From: an uncultured Dechloromonas sp.
Lineage (GTDB): Bacteria > Pseudomonadota > Gammaproteobacteria > Burkholderiales > Rhodocyclaceae
NCBI GenBank assembly: GCA_937996725.1
Contig: CALKUR010000063.1
Span: forward strand, 1 to 40,267
DNA: 40,267 bases
Direction of reading: 5' to 3'
Part shown: in pieces, positions 1 through 7,943 of the stretch
Layout: each line of letters starts with the position of its first letter
Position numbering within the stretch: the stretch's first letter is position 1
Notes under the pieces: generated by a model
What the model was told of the DNA's origin: nothing
Seen by the model: only the letters and a program-made list of their open reading frames with translations
Databases searched by the model: none
Position numbers and translations under genes: made by a program

Positions 1-1
1 C

Positions 2-325
2 AAATTTCATAGCAGACATTATGAAATGGTCCGATTTATTGGATACATCATGCTCCTGATGAGCGCCATGGTCCTCTCGCTTTTTTTCTGGGCTTTCTCG
101 TTAAGTTTGCTTGGGTTCGTCTCCGACTGGGTAACCGCTTTCCTCTTTTCAGCCAGCTTCTTTACTTCCGTGGGAAATTTTGCGGTGAGCCTCCCTATCG
201 GCTGGCGTCTTGTGCCTTCGCTTATCGCATTCTCTGGGCTTTTCTCTTTTGCATGGGGAACTGCATGCTCAATGGCTATGGCCCGGTCCTTGTTTTCGCT
301 TCTCGAAAAACACAAACAGATCTGA
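2..325 (+). CDS. Partial small membrane protein resembling a two-TM ion channel, with a degenerate filter
   Basis: The reading frame is open to the window edge, so the true start may lie upstream; the first internal ATG is at 26, giving 99 residues. From that ATG there is a hydrophobic helix (about residues 5-30), a re-entrant-like segment and a second helix (about 66-90). The stretch after the pore region, LP-x2-WRL followed by G-x-x-x-FAWGTA, looks like the pore-to-inner-helix part of small two-TM potassium-channel-family proteins. Where those proteins have a GYGD-type selectivity filter, this one reads TSVGNF, so potassium selectivity is doubtful. The family assignment is from recalled motif spacing only. 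It could instead be an unrelated two-helix membrane protein. Confidence 0.5.
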   Translation, partial: KFHSRHYEMVRFIGYIMLLMSAMVLSLFFWAFSLSLLGFVSDWVTAFLFSASFFTSVGNFAVSLPIGWRLVPSLIAFSGLFSFAWGTACSMAMARSLFSLLEKHKQI

Positions 326-491
326 AGATCTGCGCCACAGCCTAACTAATTTGAGGGGTTGATATCGTTTGGCGGCGCAATGCCCATATCTACCAAGTCT
401 TCCGCCATCGAAACCATCGGCGTCAACATGATGATGAGTGCCAAGCAACGAGGCACTCTGGGCGTGGTACGGATTAAGTTCACGCGATGAA
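326..491. other. Intergenic region with one possible 36-residue ORF
   Basis: This gap separates the channel-like gene from the convergent TauE gene. It contains one short plus-strand ORF (380-490, 36 codons, basic, with a Met-rich middle) without a convincing ribosome binding site. No strong terminator hairpin, tRNA or promoter is visible. The ORF is not called as a gene. Confidence 0.4.
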
Positions 492-1259
492 TCAAAGGAA
501 CAAATTAGACCTGACTAGAAGAAACAGCGCGGTCACCACCAGCATGCCAGAAAACAATAGGCGCATTTTGTGTTCCGGTAGCGAGTGGGCGAGCGACACA
601 CCTTTTGAAACGGTAACGAGTCCACCAATCGCCAAGGGCAGTCCAACAACCCAGTCCACCGCGCCCGCGCTGTTATACGTCCACAGCGCCACAACCGCAG
701 AGGGTGTCACCAATGCCATGGAAATGCTTTGCGCCATGGCCTGTCGCTGTCCAAACAGCGATGTGAGCATGGGGGTCGCGACTAAACCTCCGCCAACCCC
801 TAGGAGGCCCATGCTGCTGCCACCCACGCAACCGACGAGGGGCATGAATCTTGGATTGACCCTACTGCGGTTGTTTTCTGAAAAGCGACCGTTTGATTTC
901 CAGGCCATCTGGATACCCAGCAGCAATAGAAACAGTGCAAATACTGTACGGAGCGTTCCTTGATCTAAACCCGTGGCAAATTCAGCGACAAAATAGGTTG
1001 TCAATGAGGCCAGTAGCGCCGTATAAATAGCCGAGGGCAAGGGGATCGGATGTTTGCGACTGTACTTCCACAGCCCTGCGATCAATATCGGCACCATCAT
1101 GGAGAGCGAGGTACCTTGTGCCATGGACTGGCTCATGCCAACGCCCAGCGCCAGCACCGGCACAGCGATGATGCCACCACCAATACCGAATAGCCCGCCG
1201 AAAAACCCCAGCGCTGCGCCAAGAGCGATGAGGGCTATGAGGTCTGTTAGAGCGGGCAT
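492..1259 (-). CDS. TauE/SafE family anion exporter (sulfite exporter-like permease)
   Basis: The 255-residue inner-membrane protein has about eight hydrophobic segments arranged as two repeats. Each repeat starts with the glycine-rich family signature: GGLFGIGGGIIAVP near residue 20, and MGLLGVGGGLVATP in the second half. TauE/SafE (PF01925) members export sulfite, sulfoacetate or related organic anions, but the substrate cannot be read from sequence. Length is normal for the family. It lies 25 bp downstream of the EamA permease gene on the same strand, so the two are probably co-transcribed. Confidence 0.85.
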   Translation of the reverse strand: MPALTDLIALIALGAALGFFGGLFGIGGGIIAVPVLALGVGMSQSMAQGTSLSMMVPILIAGLWKYSRKHPIPLPSAIYTALLASLTTYFVAEFATGLDQGTLRTVFALFLLLLGIQMAWKSNGRFSENNRSRVNPRFMPLVGCVGGSSMGLLGVGGGLVATPMLTSLFGQRQAMAQSISMALVTPSAVVALWTYNSAGAVDWVVGLPLAIGGLVTVSKGVSLAHSLPEHKMRLLFSGMLVVTALFLLVRSNLFL

Positions 1260-1284
1260 TGCTTTCGGTTCGGCTTGAAAGTAT

Positions 1285-2220
1285 TCAAGATTCAGATTTG
1301 CCCAGCATCAGGGCTACCTTGTTGGTGGGGATGGCCCCCAGCAGCGCCCCTACCGAGACGATCACAATTCCGAGGACCACTATCATCGTGAGGTCTTCGC
1401 CCAAGATCAGATAACCGCCAACTGCGGAAAAGGCCGGTACCAGCGCAAGCATCATGGACGCCTCACAAGCGCCGATCTTATGGGTGGCATAGCTGAACAT
1501 GCCAGCCGCCAACAGTGCAGCGATGATGCCCTGATAAACACATTGCAGCACAATGTCACCCCACGCAGCATCGACCATGCCCTTGGGTAAAAACAGGTAA
1601 TAAATAGGCAGATAGACGATTGACGCAAAGGTGGCAATGCCGAAGATCCCATGATGCGGGCGAATTTGCCAGTGACGGATCAGCAACCCGAAGATGGCCC
1701 AACAAAAGGCAGCGGCAAAGAAAAGCAAATCGCCGATCCACTGACCGCCCTCGTGATGCGCAACAAGACTGTTGAAGCCGATCATCACGAGCCCGAAACT
1801 AGACAATCCCAATGCCAGAGCCAAGTGCCGAGACAGTTTGAATCCGGCAAGGATGGCACTGATCACCACCGTCCAGAAGGGAATGCCACCATTCACAAAG
1901 ATGCCGGCATGGGCGCTGGGTGCAAAGGCAAAACCTGAATAGACGAGAAGGCCGTAACCCAAACCACCGAATACTGCGAGCACCATGTACTTCGGCCATT
2001 CACGTATCGGAACCAGATATAGAAAAAAAGGCAGAGTGAGTGTGGCAGAAACACCGTAGCGCATGGCTGCCAGATCAAAGGGTGTAAAGATACCTTTGCT
2101 GCCGAACCGCGACACAATATTGAATCCCGACCAACAAGTGACTGTGACCAGGGCGGCCAGTAGGCCCTTAATCTGATTCGAGGAGAAGTTTGATCGTTTT
2201 AATGTCATTACTGGCAGCAT
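1285..2220 (-). CDS. EamA/DMT-superfamily permease (drug/metabolite exporter)
   Basis: The protein has roughly ten transmembrane segments in two EamA (PF00892) repeats; the second carries the typical GEDLTMIVVLGIVIVSVGALL end. Members export amino acids, metabolites or drugs; the substrate is unknown here. The frame is open further upstream to a GTG at 2250, and ATGs occur at 2220 and 2208. I prefer 2220 (about 311 residues) because the first helix begins soon after it, but no ribosome binding site is decisive. The TauE/SafE exporter follows closely, suggesting a two-gene efflux unit. Confidence 0.8.
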   Translation of the reverse strand: MLPVMTLKRSNFSSNQIKGLLAALVTVTCWSGFNIVSRFGSKGIFTPFDLAAMRYGVSATLTLPFFLYLVPIREWPKYMVLAVFGGLGYGLLVYSGFAFAPSAHAGIFVNGGIPFWTVVISAILAGFKLSRHLALALGLSSFGLVMIGFNSLVAHHEGGQWIGDLLFFAAAFCWAIFGLLIRHWQIRPHHGIFGIATFASIVYLPIYYLFLPKGMVDAAWGDIVLQCVYQGIIAALLAAGMFSYATHKIGACEASMMLALVPAFSAVGGYLILGEDLTMIVVLGIVIVSVGALLGAIPTNKVALMLGKSES

Positions 2221-2315
2221 TAAAGCATGATCCAATAAGCCGGATAACACAAAGCTTGAAGGCGACCTTCACGGCGGCGCTCTACTAATCGATCATAATC
2301 GGCTATATTAACGTC

Positions 2316-2639
2316 ATGAAGCGCCTTGTTTGGACTCTTTGCCTCGCGACGGGGTCTGCCTTAGCGCAGACCAGTGGCTCTGCGCCGATGTCGGCGTTGC
2401 CAGGCCAACTGAGTATTAATCTGAGCACCCTGTCTGCCAGTCCGGTGAGCACCAATTCAATGGGCATGCTGGGAAGACGTAACATGTACCCAAATCGGGA
2501 CTGGTCGGCGCAGGCCTCACAGAGCGAGGCCATTTATTCGACGCGCGTCGATAGCAAACGCATGGCTGTAGGCTCGACGGAGATTTCCAATGGTCGCGTC
2601 TGCACGAATATCTGGGGTGGACGCCTGATCTGCCGGTAA
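2316..2639 (+). CDS. Small exported hypothetical protein
   Basis: The 107-residue ORF starts with a short Sec-type signal peptide (MKR, a hydrophobic core, then a probable cleavage after SALA around residue 17). The mature part is rich in Ser, Thr, Ala and Met. It ends in a region with two cysteines (VCTNIWGGRLICR) that could form a disulfide. I recognise no family. It stands alone between the divergent EamA gene and a convergent NTF2-like gene, without a strong ribosome binding site. The signal peptide is the main reason to believe it is real. Confidence 0.5.
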   Translation: MKRLVWTLCLATGSALAQTSGSAPMSALPGQLSINLSTLSASPVSTNSMGMLGRRNMYPNRDWSAQASQSEAIYSTRVDSKRMAVGSTEISNGRVCTNIWGGRLICR

Positions 2640-2674
2640 TGCTTACGCAGCCGACAAAGCATGTCACGTTGGTA

Positions 2675-3049
2675 TTACGCCCTGTTGAAATCGCCGTAGG
2701 CAACGCATAGGTAGCTGCCGCCCACGTTGTTCCAAACACTCAGGCGGGGGCTAAAGTCTTTCGACTGCGGCTTACCGTCAATGATTTCCGTACAGGCCAA
2801 CTCGAAACTCACGATCAACGCGTCGCCGTTCGTAGTCGCATAGACATTACGGATCGAAGCATCGGTGAGTTGCATGGCCTGCATCAGCGTCATGGCCCGT
2901 GGCTTATCAAATACGCCGAGGTTCGTCGCAAACTGGCATTCAGGTGCAATCATCGCATCAAGCTCGGCCCAACGGCCCGCCTGGATCAGATCCAGCGTCT
3001 TTTGCTCAAGTGTCTGGGCAAGTTGGTTGAGAGATTCATGGGTACTCAT
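2675..3049 (-). CDS. NTF2/SnoaL-like small protein (DUF4440 type)
   Basis: The 124-residue cytosolic protein has the fold signature of NTF2-like proteins: an amphipathic N-terminal helix (QTLEQKTLDLIQAGRWAELDAMIAPECQF), a middle strand pair and a C-terminal strand containing SVWNNVGGSYLCVAYGDFNRA. Such proteins serve as small isomerases, hydrolases or binding domains; no catalytic residues can be named. An AGGAG ribosome binding site lies upstream of the ATG at 3049, which supports the start. It is 52 bp downstream of the DUF4239-like gene on the same strand. Confidence 0.55.
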   Translation of the reverse strand: MSTHESLNQLAQTLEQKTLDLIQAGRWAELDAMIAPECQFATNLGVFDKPRAMTLMQAMQLTDASIRNVYATTNGDALIVSFELACTEIIDGKPQSKDFSPRLSVWNNVGGSYLCVAYGDFNRA

Positions 3050-3101
3050 TGCAAACTCCTAAGCGATATTCAAAGCTGTATCACGTGTTTCCGCATTCGA
3101 A

Positions 3102-3896
3102 CTACATCGACTGCCGCAAACTGGCGACTTCCGCGTGGTAGTCATCCAGAGAAATCAGCCCCAGGAGGGGGTGTTCGAGGCTAACCGTTATATAAAAGAC
3201 CACTACCGTCACCAACACATAAATCGGTACTAAGGTCCAATCGTGGGAATCAGTGGTGGCCTGGTTGTATCCGGCCATAAATGCCCCGATGACCAGCAGC
3301 AACACCAGAAGCTGATAAATAATTCTGGGAGGATGCTGTTTGAACATCATCTTGCGATTTTCGAGCGCCGTATTCATGTCAGCAATGGCGGTTAGCAGTT
3401 GGGCTGCCACCAGATACTGGGGATAGGGGGTCACGTTAACCGCCGCAACCGCATCCTTCCAGAGCCTAGATGAAGTCACTTCGAACTGCTGCAGACGGGC
3501 GTTGAGCACCTGGCTATCCACCACATCGGTATACAGGTTGATCAGTTCATCCATGAGTTCCCTGAAGTCATCCCGGATTTTGGGCTGCGACCGCTCGGGC
3601 AAAAGATCGACCGCGTCATAGGCCGTCGAAATAGTGTTGTATTCCGCCACTAATAGAATGCGTCGCTTCTCGAAGCGGTCATAGGCGCCGGAAAAGGTAA
3701 ACGTCACTAACAGTGACATCAGACCGAAAATAGCGGCAACACTAATCTCATCCAGCTTCACCTTGGCCCCGGCTGCCTGCTTTTTTTGATACAGGCCGAG
3801 GCGACGGCCTGCCCAAATGGCCAACCCCAACGACGCCACGAGGAGTACCGGAAAAAGCTGGCTCTCAAAAAGGAAGATACGAAACTGTTCGTACAT
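3102..3896 (-). CDS. Integral membrane protein, DUF4239/bestrophin-like
   Basis: The 264-residue protein has two N-terminal transmembrane helices (about residues 13-30 and 50-70). A roughly 110-residue soluble helical segment follows, and then a C-terminal pair of helices (about 192-210 and 220-242). This 2+2 layout, with an FSGAYDRFEKRR loop after helix 2, resembles the DUF4239 'bestrophin-like' family, whose function is not established. Length fits. It may be co-transcribed with the downstream NTF2-like gene. Another four-helix membrane family cannot be excluded. Confidence 0.5.
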   Translation of the reverse strand: MYEQFRIFLFESQLFPVLLVASLGLAIWAGRRLGLYQKKQAAGAKVKLDEISVAAIFGLMSLLVTFTFSGAYDRFEKRRILLVAEYNTISTAYDAVDLLPERSQPKIRDDFRELMDELINLYTDVVDSQVLNARLQQFEVTSSRLWKDAVAAVNVTPYPQYLVAAQLLTAIADMNTALENRKMMFKQHPPRIIYQLLVLLLVIGAFMAGYNQATTDSHDWTLVPIYVLVTVVVFYITVSLEHPLLGLISLDDYHAEVASLRQSM

Positions 3897-4065
3897 ATTG
3901 CTGCCCTAGGGTGATGTGGCCACAAATGCGTGATGAATACCTGCCGCATCTTAGCAAAACCCACGTTTGTCAGCCCAATCTTTGCGCAAGATCAAAAAAA
4001 TCCATCACCGCCTAAGTCGTGGCGGCGTATGATCAAAGCGTTGATAACGTTTGCAGGAGATCGTC

Positions 4066-4269
4066 ATGGGTGGTATTGATATTTCCGTCTCGCGCTGTGA
4101 AGTTGCCGGCGAAATGGTGCTGACCGATCAAACCCAACGTGAATGCGCCTTGGAGCACCATTGCCCTAAGGGGACAAAGTGCCCGTTGGATGGTTGCTTC
4201 GCCGTCCATTCGGGCGTCGCCGAGCCCCATCCCGAATGTCGTGCGCGCAAAGGCAAAACTGACAAGTAG
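4066..4269 (+). CDS. Small cysteine-rich protein, possible metal binder
   Basis: This is a 67-residue soluble protein from the ATG at 4066, preceded at the right distance by AGGAGA; an upstream in-frame ATG at 4051 is less likely. It has six cysteines, including a CPKGTKCPLDGC cluster, plus histidines near several of them (HHC, AVHSG), as in small zinc- or iron-binding proteins. No signal peptide is visible. I do not recognise the family. It sits about 100 bp upstream of crcB on the same strand, but no functional link to fluoride export is evident. Confidence 0.5.
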   Translation: MGGIDISVSRCEVAGEMVLTDQTQRECALEHHCPKGTKCPLDGCFAVHSGVAEPHPECRARKGKTDK

Positions 4270-4324
4270 CTGGAGGGTTTTGCTGTCGTTTCCTCAATAG
4301 ACAGCTGGACCAATGCCTTTGTTT

Positions 4325-4355
4325 TAAGCCTTGGCGGCAAGCCCAGTGTGGCTTA
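4325..4355 (+). repeat. Short hairpin just upstream of crcB
   Basis: A 6-bp inverted repeat (TAAGCC/GGCTTA, arms 4325-4330 and 4350-4355) encloses 19 bases and ends 10 bp before the preferred crcB ATG. It may affect translation initiation. It does not match the fluoride (crcB motif) riboswitch consensus as I know it. Confidence 0.25.
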
Positions 4356-4365
4356 TGATGCAGTC

Positions 4366-4749
4366 ATGATCAACGCCATTCTTGCCATCTCCATCGGCTC
4401 CGCCTTGGGAGCTCTGCTGCGCTGGCAATTGGGGCTGAAGCTGAACGAATTTTTCCCCACCATGCCGCCGGGCACGCTAGTGGCCAATATTGTTGGCGGC
4501 TATATCATTGGAATGGCCGTCGCTTTCTTCGCCAACACGAACGAAATCACGCCCGAGTGGCGGCTTTTTATCATTACTGGCTTTTGCGGTGGGCTCACGA
4601 CGTTTTCCACGTTCTCGGCTGAAGTCGTCACCTTGCTCCAGGCCGGTCGGATTGGCTGGGCTGCCACAACGATCCTTGCACATGTCAGCACCTCCATCAT
4701 CGCCACCATTGCCGGTCTGCTGACCTGGCAACTCGTGCAAAAATCCTAA
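4366..4749 (+). CDS. crcB: Fluoride ion channel/exporter CrcB (FluC)
   Basis: The inner-membrane protein of about 127 residues has four transmembrane helices. It carries family signatures: SALGALLRW in helix 1, GTLVANIVGGYIIG in helix 2, and GFCGGLTTFSTFSAE at the pore, including the Thr/Ser/Phe run that lines the fluoride path. CrcB/Fluc dimers let toxic fluoride leave the cytoplasm. An in-frame ATG at 4348 would add six residues; 4366 places helix 1 at the usual distance. The DUF190 gene follows after 9 bp, a common pairing. No fluoride riboswitch was found upstream. Confidence 0.93.
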   Translation: MINAILAISIGSALGALLRWQLGLKLNEFFPTMPPGTLVANIVGGYIIGMAVAFFANTNEITPEWRLFIITGFCGGLTTFSTFSAEVVTLLQAGRIGWAATTILAHVSTSIIATIAGLLTWQLVQKS

Positions 4750-4758
4750 GGAAATGCC

Positions 4759-5073
4759 ATGAAGGGTTATCAGGTTAACTTTTATACGCTGCAGAACCGC
4801 AAACACCAGGAACAGCCCATCAGCGAATGGCTGGTCGACAAGGCGCAGCTGCTTGGTATTCGGGGTACGACGGTGATTCATGGCGACGAAGGTTTCGGCA
4901 GCGACGGCCGCCTCCACGCCGCCCGCTTCTTCGAACAGGCCGAACAACCCATGATTATCGTCATGGTGGTGACTGAGACGCAGAGCGAACAACTGTTTAC
5001 CCTGATTTCAGAAACCGGGCTCAAGATCTTTTACACCCGAACGTCCGTAGAATATGGATACACCGCCGAATAA
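4759..5073 (+). CDS. DUF190 family protein, CrcB partner
   Basis: The 104-residue soluble protein belongs to the DUF190 (PF02641) family. It shows LVDKAQLLGIRGTTVIHGDEGFG in the first half and PMIIVMVVTETQSEQLFTLI in the second, a PII-like ferredoxin fold. DUF190 proteins are very often encoded next to crcB and are thought to modulate fluoride export, but their exact activity is not established. An AAGGA ribosome binding site lies just before the ATG. It is 9 bp downstream of crcB, so the pair is an operon. Confidence 0.85.
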   Translation: MKGYQVNFYTLQNRKHQEQPISEWLVDKAQLLGIRGTTVIHGDEGFGSDGRLHAARFFEQAEQPMIIVMVVTETQSEQLFTLISETGLKIFYTRTSVEYGYTAE

Positions 5074-5106
5074 TCGGTGTTGGATTTCCTTGATTCTGAA
5101 ATATCT

Positions 5107-5124
5107 TTGTCACAATCGGGTGTA
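5107..5124 (+). promoter_or_regulatory. Possible weak Pho box upstream of phoU
   Basis: TTGTCAC at 5107-5113 is a good PhoB half-site (consensus CTGTCAT/C), about 55 bp before the phoU ATG. The second unit at the 11-bp pitch (GGGTGTA) matches poorly. Autoregulation of phoU-phoBR by PhoB is known in other bacteria, but the site here is only suggestive. Confidence 0.3.
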
Positions 5125-5167
5125 ATACTCGGTTCATTCTCGGACTTCCCTCTGGAGCCACCCCATC

Positions 5168-5884
5168 ATGGCAGAGCACACCATCAAGCAATTTGATCTC
5201 GAACTGGACGATCTGAAATCTCGCGTCCTCCTGATGGGCGGCATTGTAGAACAGCAAATGCGCATGGCCATGCAAGGGCTTTACGGTGCAGACGTCAACC
5301 TGTTGTCATCCGTCGAACAGGGCGATGTCCGCCTAGACGAAGCTGAACTGCAGCTTGATCTAGTCTGTAACCAACTAATTGCCAAGCGGCAACCAACCGC
5401 CATTGATCTGCGCGTTGTGATTGGCGTGCAAAAAACCGGTCTGGAACTTGAAAAGGCTGGCAACAAGGCGCTCAAGATCGCCCGCGTCGCCCGCTCGCTG
5501 CACGAAAAACATCCGCTTTTCACTCCAACGGTGGAGCTGCGCCACATGTCGGAAGATGCATTAGACATGCTGCGCCGTGCCCTCGACGCCTTTGCCCGCG
5601 CAGATAGCATGTCGGCCACGGATGTCCTTCAGGCCGATGATCTGGTGGACTCTGAATACCGCAGCATCACCCGCCAACTCATTACGTTCATGATGGAAGA
5701 TCCGCGTACGATTTCTCAGGCACTGGAAATCATGGGCATGGCCAAAGCCATCGAACGTGTCGCCGACCACGCCCGCGCCATTGCTGAGAACGTGATTTAC
5801 ATTGCTTCTGGGCTTAATGTACGCCACAGCAATGTTGACGACATTCGAGTCCGACTGTCGAGCGAACAGCCCACCGGTAACTAA
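5168..5884 (+). CDS. phoU: Phosphate-signalling protein PhoU
   Basis: The 238-residue cytosolic protein has two PhoU repeats of three helices each. The first carries the LMGGIVEQQMRMAMQGL region and the second DDLVDSEYRSITRQLITFMMEDPRTI, with the metal-binding type motif ERVADHARAIAENVIYI near residues 197-213. PhoU links the state of the Pst transporter to PhoR and represses the Pho regulon when phosphate is sufficient. Length equals that of the E. coli protein. Unusually, it is the first gene of a phoU-phoB-phoR unit rather than the last gene of the pst operon, which lies downstream on the opposite strand. Confidence 0.96.
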   Translation: MAEHTIKQFDLELDDLKSRVLLMGGIVEQQMRMAMQGLYGADVNLLSSVEQGDVRLDEAELQLDLVCNQLIAKRQPTAIDLRVVIGVQKTGLELEKAGNKALKIARVARSLHEKHPLFTPTVELRHMSEDALDMLRRALDAFARADSMSATDVLQADDLVDSEYRSITRQLITFMMEDPRTISQALEIMGMAKAIERVADHARAIAENVIYIASGLNVRHSNVDDIRVRLSSEQPTGN

Positions 5885-5889
5885 GCTCC

Positions 5890-6582
5890 ATGGCAGCGAC
5901 CATTCTCATCGTCGAGGATGACCCAGCAATTCGTGAATTGCTGACTGTGAACCTCGAGGCTTCTGCACACCGCGTGATCGAAGCCGGTTCGGCCGAAGAA
6001 GCGGATGAAGTCATGGTACATGACCTGCCTGATCTGATCCTGCTCGACTGGATGTTGCCTGGCCGATCTGGGCCGCAGTTCGCTCAAAAGCTCCGCAGCA
6101 CAGAACGCACCAAAGATGTGCCGATCATAATGCTGACGGCCCGTACCGATGAACAAGATCGGGTTACCGGCCTGGAGATCGGCGCCGATGACTACATGGT
6201 CAAGCCCTTCTCGCCGCGTGAATTGGTGGCCCGTATTAAGGCTGTTTTACGCCGTCGCAAACCCCAGCTCACCGAAGACAAGGTCAACGTCAACGGGTTG
6301 ATCCTGGATCCGGTAACGCACCGTGTGACCGCTGCCGGTACTGCCATTGCCATCGGCCCGACGGAGTTTCGTCTCCTCCACTTCTTCATGACCCACCCCG
6401 AGCGTGTGCATAGCCGCTCACAACTACTCGATAAGGTTTGGGGGGATCACGTGTTCGTCGAAGAGCGCACGGTCGATGTGCACATTCGCCGCCTTCGCTC
6501 AGTTCTTGAGGCGACCGACCACGACAGCCTGATCCAGACCGTCCGTGGTAGCGGGTACCGATTCTCGACGCATAACGACTAA
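5890..6582 (+). CDS. phoB: Phosphate regulon response regulator PhoB
   Basis: The 230-residue OmpR/PhoB-type response regulator has a receiver domain (1-122) with acidic pocket ED-D near residues 9-11 and phosphoacceptor Asp53 in LLDWMLPG. Thr82 follows in IIMLTART, and the conserved Lys is in VKPFSPREL. The C-terminal winged-helix domain (about 130-228) contains GPTEFRLLHFFMTHPERVHSR and the RTVDVHIRRLR recognition helix typical of PhoB. Phosphorylated PhoB binds Pho boxes; several candidates are annotated in this window. It follows phoU after 5 bp. Confidence 0.96.
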   Translation: MAATILIVEDDPAIRELLTVNLEASAHRVIEAGSAEEADEVMVHDLPDLILLDWMLPGRSGPQFAQKLRSTERTKDVPIIMLTARTDEQDRVTGLEIGADDYMVKPFSPRELVARIKAVLRRRKPQLTEDKVNVNGLILDPVTHRVTAAGTAIAIGPTEFRLLHFFMTHPERVHSRSQLLDKVWGDHVFVEERTVDVHIRRLRSVLEATDHDSLIQTVRGSGYRFSTHND

Positions 6583-6630
6583 GCGGCTACTGGCCCCGGT
6601 AGTGTTAGCATAATGGGTCAGGAGGTCTCC

Positions 6631-7863
6631 ATGTCGTTTCTGGAAGTACTGCTTTCCATCACAGTATTAATACTGGCGATACGCCTTTACAGTCATCGCC
6701 GTTACCTTCGATTAATGCTGGATTGGATATCGGGCCCTCTGGATGCACCACTGCCAGATGCCTCTGGCGTCTGGGGTGAATTTGTTTCCCGGATGAACAG
6801 CCGGGTAAAAATTCGCAAACGAGAAAAATCGGAGCTGGCATCTGCACTAGAGCAGTTCCGGAGTGCCATGGAAGCATTGCCCGATGGCGTGATCTTCATG
6901 GATACCCAACGCCGCATCCTCTGGATGAATCACCTGGCCGAATCACTCATGTTTTTGTCGCAGAGCAAAGACATCGGCAAACCAATCGAGCACATGCTGC
7001 GCGAACCAGAATTTGTTGCCTATCTCCAGCATGCAGATTTTGCAGAACCCTTGATGTACCACCCGACACGTCGCTCAGGCGCCTGCTATATGATCTCCGT
7101 CATCGATTACGGCTTCGACCGCTCGTTGATGACGGTTCGTGATCTGACGCAACTCGAAAAGCTTGAGAATATCCGACGGGACTTTGTGGCGAACGTCTCT
7201 CACGAACTAAAAACGCCGCTCACCGTGATCAGCGGGTTTATCGAAACATTGCAGGCGCACCATCGCGACCTGCCCGAAGAAAAACGCCAGCGCTATCTGG
7301 ACCTGGCCATGACCCAGGCCGAACAGATGAACCGACTAGTGCAGGACCTGCTCACGCTCTCTTCTCTTGAAGCTAGTACCGGTTTTGCCGATGAAACTGA
7401 CGTGCCCGTAGCGGATCTGGTGCACGAAACGATCGAGTCGGCCGAGAGCCTCTCTCAGGAACGTCATCGCATCACCTATGACATACCCGATGATCTACGC
7501 CTGCGCGCCTCTGCATCGGCCTTGCGGAGCATTTTTGGCAACCTGATCAACAACGCCGTCAATTACACACCCGAGGGCGGCAGCATCTCGGTGACCTGGG
7601 AAGAGAACCAAGATGGCGGTCTACTTAAGGTCAAAGATACCGGCATTGGCATTGATGTGAACCACATCTCGCGGCTGACCGAGCGCTTTTACCGGGTCGA
7701 CCAAGGCCGTTCGCGGGAAACCGGCGGCACTGGCCTCGGGCTGGCCATCGTCAAGCATGCATTGGGGCGCCACCAGGGGCGCCTGACCATCGATAGTCGA
7801 TTAAATCAAGGTAGCACCTTTGCTGCCCACTTCCCCTGCGCCCGAATTTCCTACAGTCATTAA
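6631..7863 (+). CDS. phoR: Phosphate regulon sensor histidine kinase PhoR
   Basis: The inner-membrane sensor kinase is 410 residues from the ATG at 6631, chosen because AGGAGG lies 5-10 bp before it; the longer frame opens at 6613. It has an N-terminal membrane helix (about 3-20), a basic linker, a PAS domain (about 75-170), a HisKA helix with His191 in FVANVSHELKTPL, and a HATPase domain. The ATPase shows the N box (NLINNAVNY), G1 (DTGIGI) and G2 (GGTGLGLAI). Lack of a large periplasmic domain fits PhoR, which senses phosphate through Pst and PhoU. Only one clear N-terminal helix is visible, whereas E. coli PhoR has two. Confidence 0.95.
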   Translation: MSFLEVLLSITVLILAIRLYSHRRYLRLMLDWISGPLDAPLPDASGVWGEFVSRMNSRVKIRKREKSELASALEQFRSAMEALPDGVIFMDTQRRILWMNHLAESLMFLSQSKDIGKPIEHMLREPEFVAYLQHADFAEPLMYHPTRRSGACYMISVIDYGFDRSLMTVRDLTQLEKLENIRRDFVANVSHELKTPLTVISGFIETLQAHHRDLPEEKRQRYLDLAMTQAEQMNRLVQDLLTLSSLEASTGFADETDVPVADLVHETIESAESLSQERHRITYDIPDDLRLRASASALRSIFGNLINNAVNYTPEGGSISVTWEENQDGGLLKVKDTGIGIDVNHISRLTERFYRVDQGRSRETGGTGLGLAIVKHALGRHQGRLTIDSRLNQGSTFAAHFPCARISYSH

Positions 7864-7898
7864 ATCCGGGGCGGGGCATCGCCCCAGCACCATAAAAA

Positions 7899-7926
7899 AC
7901 GCCGGGGGCCTTTCGGCGCCCGGCGT
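7899..7926 (-). terminator. Rho-independent terminator after pstB (possibly bidirectional)
   Basis: A GC-rich hairpin (ACGCCGGGGGC / GCGCCCGGCGT, one mismatch, loop CTTTCG) lies between the convergent phoR and pstB genes. On the minus strand it is followed by a run of six T, as expected for the end of the pst transcript. It may also stop phoR transcription. Confidence 0.8.
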
Positions 7927-7943
7927 CTCTGAAGCGAGAACAC

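Noticed and set aside
380..490. 36-codon plus-strand ORF in the first intergenic gap
   Set aside because: No convincing ribosome binding site or recognisable motif; too short to support as a gene.
487..963. 158-codon plus-strand ORF opposite the TauE gene
   Set aside because: It is antisense to a clear membrane transporter, and its Pro/Ser/Thr-rich composition mirrors the reverse of hydrophobic codons.
4270..4365. Fluoride riboswitch upstream of crcB
   Set aside because: The region lacks the conserved crcB-motif bases I know; only a 6-bp hairpin is present.
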